DNA of 64,000 bases, from assembly GCA_913774715.1 (NCBI GenBank), contig CAJYHS010000049.1:62001-126000 (forward strand), written 5' to 3'. Positions 58,118 to 64,000 of the stretch are shown one piece after another. The DNA comes from an uncultured Siphonobacter sp. Lineage in GTDB: Bacteria; Bacteroidota; Bacteroidia; Cytophagales; Spirosomataceae. Below the pieces are notes generated by a model. That model was given only the letters and a program-made list of their open reading frames with translations. It was not told the DNA's origin and ran no database searches. How positions within the stretch are numbered: position 1 is the stretch's first letter; the number at the start of each line of letters is the position of its first letter. Position numbers and translations under genes: made by a program.

Positions 58118-59878
58118 TTATTTAATGGATTTTACAGGACTAAGCATAGAAATACCCACTTCATTGAAGGCTTCAATAGCGAAAAAATAAGGTACCTCAA
58201 CGCTAAGAGCTCTTAATTCCAGGGAGGTTGGCTGATCGGCCCAGATTTGATAGGTTTGGTACAGTTTATCGGGAGCAATGCCCCAGCGAATGTTATACCC
58301 CACGGCTCCTGGCACCTTTTCCCAACGGATATCTACATTACGCTGATCTTGCTGACGGACAATGCTTAAACCCGTCGGGGTGGCAGGCAATTTACCCGGC
58401 GTATTACCAAAGATTCGAACGTCACTGATTGCTAGATGAGGACCGGCCGTGTAGATATGTTCGTATCTGAGGTAACGAGTCCGCACGGGCTGAGAAAGGG
58501 CCACATACGCACAGGCCCGGTCGCGTTTGGGTTCTTTGGATACGTCTGTTAGAACTTCCCAGCGTTTTCCATCCTTGGAGTGTAGAAGTTTAAACTGCGT
58601 ATAAACCGTCGAATCACTGTTGTATACGTTGTTTTTATAATCAGTATAATTGATTTGAATAGCCTTTACGTCACTTTCGTGCTGAAGATCTACGGTCAGC
58701 CATTCGCCGGGTTTATTATGCTGGGCAACCCAGAAGGTTCGCGGGTTTTCATCCGTAACTAAATGAGCTCTAAGGGTATCTTTGGTAGAGGAAGCCGTAA
58801 CGGGTTTCTTGTAAGATAGTAACATCCAACCCGTGAAAAGATCGTCTTTATTCTGCCATTTTTGGGTAGGCAGGTAATGAGGAAAATCGCCAAAACGCGT
58901 GTTTGCGAACATCTGATCATCGGAATCAAAACCCGCCGGGAACATCGCAATGCGTCGTTCCATAGCCCAGTTTAAGCCAATCCAGGGAGTACCGGTATTC
59001 CAGTAGTTCCCGTGAATATCCTGAAATGTATTGCCGTGCCCCGCTCCGTTCATGAAGCCGCCGGGTTTGTAGGAAATGGGGTTATAGGGAGCATATTCCC
59101 AAGGACCGAGCGGGTCCTTACCCACGTAAGTTCCGGTGGCATAGACGTTATATTCCGTTCCCGGAGCTCCGTATTGCAGGTAATATTTTTTGTTATGCTT
59201 GGTCATCCAGGCTCCCTCTACGAAGGGTTTCATCAGGTCAGCATGATTCGGACCAAAGCGTTCCCAGCCGTGTTTCCAGGGATCAAGCCAGAACATGGAT
59301 TGGTAAGGGCCTGCGTAGGTTAATCGACGTTTATGGTCCAGCTCGGCTCCGAAAATGGGATACACATTCGAAGAACCCCAATACATAAACCAGCGGTCGG
59401 TATCGTCGTCGTGGAAAATGGCGGGATCCCAAGGACCAATGTCTTTGGGTAACCGGGGTAGCCAGCGATTGTAGAACTGCAACTTTCCCTTTTCCGGCTC
59501 CACGGAATAAAGAATGGGGCGTTGTTCAAACGTAGATTGAAACAGAAAAAGCGTGTCGTTCACTGAAAGAGCCGCTGGAGCACACATATCTTCAAAAGGC
59601 CATTTATCGGGAGTAATAAATTTCCAGTTGGAAAGGTCTTTGGAATGCCAGTAACCCCCAGAGATGGTCACGAAAATGTAATACTCACCCTTATGATTCA
59701 CAATAACCGGATCGGCTCCTGAACGGTAGGAAATCTTTTCATTCATCTGTTCGAAATTGTACCGATACCCAAGGTCCATAGGGTTACAATACGTTAATTG
59801 CCCAAAAGAAGAAAAGGAGCAGCAAAGCAATAACACGTAAAACAGATTTTTTAGAAGCAAACGAAGGATACTGTTCAT
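58118..59878 (-). CDS. Exported GH43-like enzyme with discoidin-type and FN3 domains
   Basis: 586 aa with signal peptide (LKNLFYVLLLCCSFSSFGQ). The five-bladed propeller begins SYRSGADPVIVNHKGEYYIFVT, with the general-base aspartate in GADPV, IGPWDPAIFHDDDTDRWFMYWG (second Asp), and the acidic region in PFVEGAWMTKHNKKYYLQY. A F5/8 type C-like beta-sandwich (about 355-480, SSTKDTLRAHLVTDENPRTFW) and a C-terminal fibronectin III domain follow. Likely arabinofuranosidase or xylosidase-type action on hemicellulose side chains. Confidence 0.88.
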   Translation of the reverse strand: MNSILRLLLKNLFYVLLLCCSFSSFGQLTYCNPMDLGYRYNFEQMNEKISYRSGADPVIVNHKGEYYIFVTISGGYWHSKDLSNWKFITPDKWPFEDMCAPAALSVNDTLFLFQSTFEQRPILYSVEPEKGKLQFYNRWLPRLPKDIGPWDPAIFHDDDTDRWFMYWGSSNVYPIFGAELDHKRRLTYAGPYQSMFWLDPWKHGWERFGPNHADLMKPFVEGAWMTKHNKKYYLQYGAPGTEYNVYATGTYVGKDPLGPWEYAPYNPISYKPGGFMNGAGHGNTFQDIHGNYWNTGTPWIGLNWAMERRIAMFPAGFDSDDQMFANTRFGDFPHYLPTQKWQNKDDLFTGWMLLSYKKPVTASSTKDTLRAHLVTDENPRTFWVAQHNKPGEWLTVDLQHESDVKAIQINYTDYKNNVYNSDSTVYTQFKLLHSKDGKRWEVLTDVSKEPKRDRACAYVALSQPVRTRYLRYEHIYTAGPHLAISDVRIFGNTPGKLPATPTGLSIVRQQDQRNVDIRWEKVPGAVGYNIRWGIAPDKLYQTYQIWADQPTSLELRALSVEVPYFFAIEAFNEVGISMLSPVKSIK

Positions 59879-59914
59879 AGCTGTTAATCAGTAATTTAAT
59901 TGAAAATAGCACTT

Positions 59915-60598
59915 TTAGGTAGCCGAAGCAAGCGTCCAGATGTGTAATTCCTGACACCCATTTTCGAGTATTACCTGAGCACAGGCTTCCAGTGTTGAAC
60001 CCGTAGTGACGACATCATCAATTAAAGCAATTCGCTGCCCTTCTATAGCTGACTTGTTCAGGACCTCGAATACATTTTCAACGTTCTGAAAACGCTCTAT
60101 TCGGGTTTTATTAGTCTGACTGGTAGTCGGGGTTACTTTTTTCAGCACGGTATCCTGCCAGGGAATGCCCGTAACTTCCGAAATTCCTTTCGCAATGCAA
60201 TCACTTTGATTATAACCCCGCTGACGAAGCCGACTTTCATGCAGAGGAACGGATAGTAAGAGATCCGCTGCAAGTCCAGCCGTTTTAATTTCTAAACCAA
60301 ACAAACGCCCCAGCCACTCGCCCACTTCGGGCTGATTGTTATACTTGAGTTGATGGAGTAAATGCTGAACTTTTCCACCTTTTTGAAACTTCAGATAGGC
60401 GTGGGCAGTGGTAATCCTGATTTTCCCGGCAAATTTTTCTTCGATGGTAGAGTGGCCCGTCAGGCAGCTTTTGGTACGGGGTAATTCGTAATGGCAGGTT
60501 GTGCAAATCAGGTATTCGCCTTCAGCCAGGGCTTCCTGACAACTCAGACAGGTACGGGGAAAGAGAAGTGCCCAGAAGGCATGCCAGTAGCTTTTCAT
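59915..60598 (-). CDS. comF: ComF-family phosphoribosyltransferase-like protein
   Basis: 227 aa from ATG 60598; an open frame to 60640 adds an unconserved leader. The N-terminal zinc-finger cysteines C17, C20 (CLSC) and C32, C35 (CTTC) and the C-terminal PRTase motif ALIDDVVTTGSTLEA are the ComF hallmarks; RQRGYNQSDCIAKGIS lies between. ComF supports DNA uptake in competent bacteria, but homologues occur widely. A comM homologue is at 15.5 kb. Confidence 0.92.
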   Translation of the reverse strand: MKSYWHAFWALLFPRTCLSCQEALAEGEYLICTTCHYELPRTKSCLTGHSTIEEKFAGKIRITTAHAYLKFQKGGKVQHLLHQLKYNNQPEVGEWLGRLFGLEIKTAGLAADLLLSVPLHESRLRQRGYNQSDCIAKGISEVTGIPWQDTVLKKVTPTTSQTNKTRIERFQNVENVFEVLNKSAIEGQRIALIDDVVTTGSTLEACAQVILENGCQELHIWTLASAT

Positions 60599-60730
60599 GG
60601 TTGGGGTGAGTTTTTGGCTAACTTCGCCGTGGAAATGCAAAGGCAGATTACCACTGACTAAGTAATCCGAACCGGAAAATAGATAAGGTCGTTTTTCAAG
60701 CCATTACTTCAAGATTAGCTAGTACTAAAG

Positions 60731-61084
60731 ATGTCACTCGTAGAACAATTTGACGAATACCGGGGCCGCATGAATGAACGCATTCTGGGCTCTGATAACC
60801 TGGTTATCAAACGATTATTTAATCTGGATACGAATACGTATTCCGAAGGCGCCGTTTCCAGCAAAACCAAGGAAATGATTGGACTAGCCTGTTCGATGGT
60901 CTTACGCTGCGATGATTGCGTAAAATATCACCTGGGTAAATGCTACGAACTGGGGGTTACTGAAGCCGAAATGCAGGAAGTGTTCTCCATTGCCACCGTT
61001 ATTGGCGGGACGATTGTGATTCCTCACTTACGGCGGGCGGTAGAGTACTGGGATGAATTGCAAAGCAGTAAAACCGAAGCCTAA
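60731..61084 (+). CDS. Carboxymuconolactone decarboxylase/AhpD-like protein
   Basis: 117 aa, all-helical. C60-DD-C63 in SMVLRCDDCVKYHLGKCYELGVTEAEMQEV matches the AhpD core: a redox-active CxxC followed by histidine H67. AhpD-type proteins reduce peroxiredoxin partners, while others are decarboxylases. With a full CxxC..H motif the redox role is more likely. It overlaps the next gene (TAATG), implying co-translation. Confidence 0.88.
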   Translation: MSLVEQFDEYRGRMNERILGSDNLVIKRLFNLDTNTYSEGAVSSKTKEMIGLACSMVLRCDDCVKYHLGKCYELGVTEAEMQEVFSIATVIGGTIVIPHLRRAVEYWDELQSSKTEA

Positions 61085-61422
61085 TGAAAGAAAAAGATCA
61101 GGAATGGGAAGCGTTGCTGGATCGGCTGGAAGGCATGATTGGCAAGCGGCCTAACGACTTAAACGGTGTTCTTTTTCTTATCGGCGTGCAGGAACTGGGC
61201 AAAGGCCATCAGTTTTTTACCAAAGAGCAGAAGCAGGATTTGATGCACATTGCAGTTTGTAAGGTATTGAGCTACAGTGGATATTACGAACTGGAAGGAC
61301 TCGATGCCGAAGGCTGGCCGCACTGGAAACTAGCCAAGCCCTTGCCTTTCGTTGATTTATTAAGTCAGGAAGAATTGCTGAAACAGCACGTACTGGAATA
61401 TTTCGAAAGAGAACAGATTTAA
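61084..61422 (+). CDS. Conserved small protein coupled to the AhpD-like gene
   Basis: 112 aa. Its ATG shares the last A of the previous TAA, so translation is coupled. The sequence is helical with conserved-looking elements: EALLDRLEGMIGKRPNDLNGVLFLIGVQELGKG and EQKQDLMHIAVCKVLSYSGYYELEGLDAEGWPHWKL. It looks like a soluble cytoplasmic protein of a family known mainly in Bacteroidota (recalled). Function unknown; pairing suggests a role with the AhpD-like redox protein. Confidence 0.75.
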   Translation: MKEKDQEWEALLDRLEGMIGKRPNDLNGVLFLIGVQELGKGHQFFTKEQKQDLMHIAVCKVLSYSGYYELEGLDAEGWPHWKLAKPLPFVDLLSQEELLKQHVLEYFEREQI

Positions 61423-61429
61423 CTATTGA

Positions 61430-61458
61430 AACCCTGCTGCTTTAAACGTGGCAGGGTT
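61430..61458 (+). terminator. Hairpin ahead of xth
   Basis: AACCCTGC (61430-61437) / GCAGGGTT (61451-61458), between the 61084 gene and the xth ATG at 61480. It shows that the longer xth frame starting at 61426 is unlikely. Confidence 0.65.
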
Positions 61459-61479
61459 CGCTTCCCCTATCGTTTTTCT

Positions 61480-62241
61480 ATGAAACTGATTACCTATAAT
61501 GTAAACGGCATTCGCTCGGCTTTAACCAAAGGCTTCGCGGAATGGCTGGAAAGTACCAATGCTGATGTGGTCGCTCTACAGGAGGTAAAATCGGACCAGA
61601 ACCAGTTTGATAATACCATCTTTGAGAACATGGGGTATCAGTTGTACTGGCATCCGGCGGTGAAGAAAGGGTATTCGGGCGTTGCTTTGTTAACCAAGCA
61701 TACGCCTAAGCACATTGAATACGGCTGTGGTAATGAGATTTACGACTATGAAGGCCGAATTTTACGGGCTGATTTTGAAGATTTTTCCTTTATCAGTTTA
61801 TACCTTCCTTCGGGGTCAAGTGGTGAACTGCGTCAGGCGTTCAAGATGGAATTTCTGCGTGATTTTCAGGATTATATCAACGAACTTAAAAAGGAAATCC
61901 CGAATCTGATTATTTCCGGGGACTATAACATCTGCCATCAGCCCATTGATATTCATAACCCTAAATCCAATGCGAATTCTTCGGGCTTTCTACCGGAAGA
62001 GCGGGCCTGGATGGGCAGTTTCCTCGAAAGCGGATTTATTGACTCTTTCCGGCATTTTCATCCCGAACCACATCAATACACCTGGTGGAGTTTTCGGGCC
62101 GGAGCACGGAGTAAAAATCTGGGCTGGCGGATTGATTACCAACTGGTTTCGGAACCCTTACGCGGCCGGCTGAAAGACGCCGCGATCTGGTCAGAAGTGA
62201 AGCATTCGGATCATTGTCCGGTGATGCTGGAAATTGATTAA
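61480..62241 (+). CDS. xth: Exodeoxyribonuclease III
   Basis: AP endonuclease and 3' phosphatase/exonuclease of base-excision repair. 253 aa from ATG 61480: MKLITYNVNGIRSAL (metal-binding Asn), ALQEVKSDQ (catalytic Glu), GYSGVALLTK, IISGDYNICHQPIDIHNP (Asp, Asn), WWSFRAGARSKNLGWRIDYQLVS and HSDHCPVMLEID (catalytic Asp-His). All residues of the family are present. The upstream TTG frame crosses a hairpin, so it is rejected. Confidence 0.95.
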   Translation: MKLITYNVNGIRSALTKGFAEWLESTNADVVALQEVKSDQNQFDNTIFENMGYQLYWHPAVKKGYSGVALLTKHTPKHIEYGCGNEIYDYEGRILRADFEDFSFISLYLPSGSSGELRQAFKMEFLRDFQDYINELKKEIPNLIISGDYNICHQPIDIHNPKSNANSSGFLPEERAWMGSFLESGFIDSFRHFHPEPHQYTWWSFRAGARSKNLGWRIDYQLVSEPLRGRLKDAAIWSEVKHSDHCPVMLEID

Positions 62242-62573
62242 TAACTCGTAGTCGAAACGTACGATTGCAGAAATAAAGTTACCGTATACGCCAGCCAAAG
62301 AGCAAAACCGACGATACCTATTCCACCAAGTAGTCCAGTAACGAATCGCAGAGGATTGGTGCTGGTTCTCCATTGCCAGTATTGGGTAAGACTATCAATG
62401 AGTAAAGGTACAAGTAATACAATTGCTCCGTAGGACACCCAGGGCCAGAAAATAAAAGCTAGCATCATCCCCAAACCATAGCCTGCATACAAACCTGTGC
62501 AGCGGGAACAAACGGGAAAGGGCTTTCCTTTCCAGAAAAAAGAGCGATCCGGGCGGCGGTGACACGCAAACAT
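62238..62573 (-). CDS. DUF2085-type small membrane protein
   Basis: 111 aa. FACHRRPDRSFFWKGKPFPVCSRCTGLYAGY matches the DUF2085 motif, with CH and CxxC cysteines, followed by three hydrophobic helices. Members are small membrane proteins with a predicted metal- or redox-active cysteine motif and unknown function. It overlaps the 3' end of xth by 4 bp in convergent orientation, with no terminator between them. Confidence 0.85.
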   Translation of the reverse strand: MFACHRRPDRSFFWKGKPFPVCSRCTGLYAGYGLGMMLAFIFWPWVSYGAIVLLVPLLIDSLTQYWQWRTSTNPLRFVTGLLGGIGIVGFALWLAYTVTLFLQSYVSTTSY

Positions 62574-62718
62574 ACCGTAAATAGAAAGTAAAGGGTTTAG
62601 GACTGAATTACGTATGAAATAGGCTTTTTCCTCAATTTTTTCTGATAAAAACGGAGATAAACCCTAAATTAATGCTGAAAAAGCTCTATATCGCTGAAGA
62701 ATCTCATCCTTCTTTGCT

Positions 62719-64000
62719 ATGAATCGTGACGCTTTTTTAGAACAACTTTCGGCGGAGCCTTTTGATGTTTGCATCATTGGCGGAGGAGCTACGGGGGCCG
62801 GTTGTGCCCTGGATGCTGCCTTACGAGGCCTAAAAGTCTGTTTGATTGAAAAAGAGGACTTTGCCGCCCAAACGTCATCAAAATCAACGAAGCTTATTCA
62901 CGGCGGTGTTCGTTATCTGGAACAGGCCGTCAAACAATTAAGTCCCGATCAGTTCCGGATGGTGCGGAAAGCCCTGCACGAACGCCGGACTCTACTGCAA
63001 AACGCCCCTCACCTCACGCGTCCGCTGGCTCTACTAACCCCTTGTCATAACTGGTGGGAAGGTTTGTATTATACCATTGGTCTGAAAATGTACGACTGGC
63101 TGGCGGGTTCCCGAAATATTCAGCCGAGCCGCTGGTTATCGAAATCGAAGGTAATGGAGTTAATTCCGCAGTTACAAACCCAGCATTTGCACAGTGCCGT
63201 TCTGTATTACGATGGACAGCTGGATGATGCTCGTTTTGCTCTGGCTCTGATTAAGTCGGCGGCTAAGGAAGGAGCGGTGGTAATAAACCATACGAAAGCT
63301 CTGGAATTTGGGTATTCCAAGTCGGGTAAGGTTCGTAAACTGGAAGTGCAGGATACCTTAACGGGTAAAAATTATAGCCTGACGGCCAAGGTCTTTGTCA
63401 ATGCTACCGGGCCTTTTGCAGATCATATTCGTACGATGGCTTCTAGTAAAGCTCAACCCCGCATGCGGGTAAGTCGTGGTTCACATATTATCCTTGAAAA
63501 ACAGCATCTGCCGGGTAATACGGCTATTCTGGTTCCCAAAACAGATGATGGACGTGTGCTGTTTCTTATTCCCTGGAAAGAGCAGGTATTGGTCGGAACC
63601 ACCGATTTGGAAGACCAGCTCAACGACCGACCCATGCCGACAGAAGCGGAAAGAAAGTACCTCATTGACTACGTGAATCGTTACCTGGAGAAACCCATTA
63701 CCGAAGCAGAAGTAAAAGCAGGTTTTACCGGACAGCGACCCCTGATTGAAGCCACGTTTGCTCGTGAAACCAAGTCACTGGTGCGGGATCATGAAGTGGA
63801 AATTGATGATAAAACGAAGTTAATCAGCATTTTGGGTGGTAAATGGACCACCTATCGTCTCATGGCGAGTGACACCATCGACGCGGTTTGTGAGTTACTG
63901 AAATTTCAAAACCGCGATTGTCTGACGGAAAACTATCTCTTGTCTGGAGCCGAGAAGTATACGCCGGATTTATTCTTGAAACTTCAGGAAGAATATGAGC
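62719..64000 (+). CDS. glpD: Glycerol-3-phosphate dehydrogenase (quinone-linked), 5' part
   Basis: The open frame from ATG 62719 runs off the right edge (427 codons visible). The N-terminal FAD motif CIIGGGATGAGCALDAALRG (18-37), SKSTKLIHGGVRYLEQAV and the conserved VSRGSHIILEK...FLIPWKEQVLVGTTD are typical of GlpD/GlpA. It oxidises glycerol-3-phosphate to DHAP and passes electrons to quinone at the inner membrane. The C-terminal part lies outside. The upstream gap has no strong promoter match. Confidence 0.93.
   Translation, partial: MNRDAFLEQLSAEPFDVCIIGGGATGAGCALDAALRGLKVCLIEKEDFAAQTSSKSTKLIHGGVRYLEQAVKQLSPDQFRMVRKALHERRTLLQNAPHLTRPLALLTPCHNWWEGLYYTIGLKMYDWLAGSRNIQPSRWLSKSKVMELIPQLQTQHLHSAVLYYDGQLDDARFALALIKSAAKEGAVVINHTKALEFGYSKSGKVRKLEVQDTLTGKNYSLTAKVFVNATGPFADHIRTMASSKAQPRMRVSRGSHIILEKQHLPGNTAILVPKTDDGRVLFLIPWKEQVLVGTTDLEDQLNDRPMPTEAERKYLIDYVNRYLEKPITEAEVKAGFTGQRPLIEATFARETKSLVRDHEVEIDDKTKLISILGGKWTTYRLMASDTIDAVCELLKFQNRDCLTENYLLSGAEKYTPDLFLKLQEEYE

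Noticed and set aside
60731-62573. Defence or secondary-metabolite island in the 60-62 kb segment
   Set aside because: The genes are AhpD-like, a small conserved protein, xth and a DUF2085 protein, all ordinary; no nuclease/toxin module is present.

Overview
The window is ordinary-looking chromosome from a Bacteroidota bacterium, most likely Cytophagales (Spirosomataceae/Cytophagaceae-like). The evidence is a PorP/SprF-type protein divergent from a large exported protein with a gliding-motility-type C-terminal (type B T9SS) sorting domain, promoters of the TTTG...TAnnTTTG type with almost no Shine-Dalgarno sequences, many short lipoproteins, and a single-subunit malate:quinone oxidoreductase. 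The genus assignment is inference. There is one tRNA gene, and no rRNA, CRISPR array, prophage or insertion sequence.

Layout. 0-12.3 kb is mostly + strand: the tail of a TPR protein, an exported zinc protease fused to MORN repeats, an acyl-CoA synthetase, an APC permease (-), purB, sbcD-sbcC and map. 12.4-22.9 kb is an unbroken - strand run of twelve genes: an exported protein, a Sua5-type tRNA t6A enzyme, a SIMPL protein, folK, comM/yifB, topoisomerase IB, a small acidic protein, a YeeZ-like dehydrogenase, nadD, rmuC, a small protein and prfA. 23-35.8 kb is mainly + strand: two small exported proteins, a Ctp protease, a flippase, an ECF-type sigma factor with an overlapping small partner, nth, two rhomboid proteases, dxs, a Moco oxidoreductase and psd. 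35.9-49.6 kb holds a lipoprotein/propeller/barrel cassette, an M28 peptidase, tRNA-Leu(CAG), mqo, lpdA, the SprF/T9SS-cargo pair and a GH16 enzyme. 49.7-60.6 kb is - strand: a membrane protein, GH67 alpha-glucuronidase, an SPFH lipoprotein with a two-TM partner, a pentapeptide-repeat protein, nrdB, nagA, a GH43-like enzyme and comF. 60.7-64 kb holds an AhpD-like protein, xth, a DUF2085 protein and the 5' part of glpD, which runs off the edge.

The most unusual signal is not a gene. The perfect DnaA-box 9-mer TTATCCACA occurs 23 times (both strands, counted by eye) in the first 22 kb and only once in the other 42 kb, where chance predicts about 0.5 in the whole window. Near-consensus boxes also cluster in the purB-sbcD gap, and six perfect boxes lie 210-309 bp apart at 13.8-15.0 kb. 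This suggests a replication-origin neighbourhood or a DnaA-titration locus, although gene polarity around it is not simply origin-like. Other points of interest are a structured candidate leader RNA upstream of mqo, a stem-forming element at 606-664, a mobile-looking inverted repeat in front of purB, and a palindrome repeated in the nadD-rmuC region.

Functionally the genes fit an aerobic polymer degrader: hemicellulose/glucan hydrolases (GH67, GH43-like, GH16), GlcNAc-6-P use (nagA), a quinone-linked respiratory chain (mqo, glpD), the MEP pathway (dxs), DNA repair (sbcCD, rmuC, nth, xth) and surface or envelope functions.
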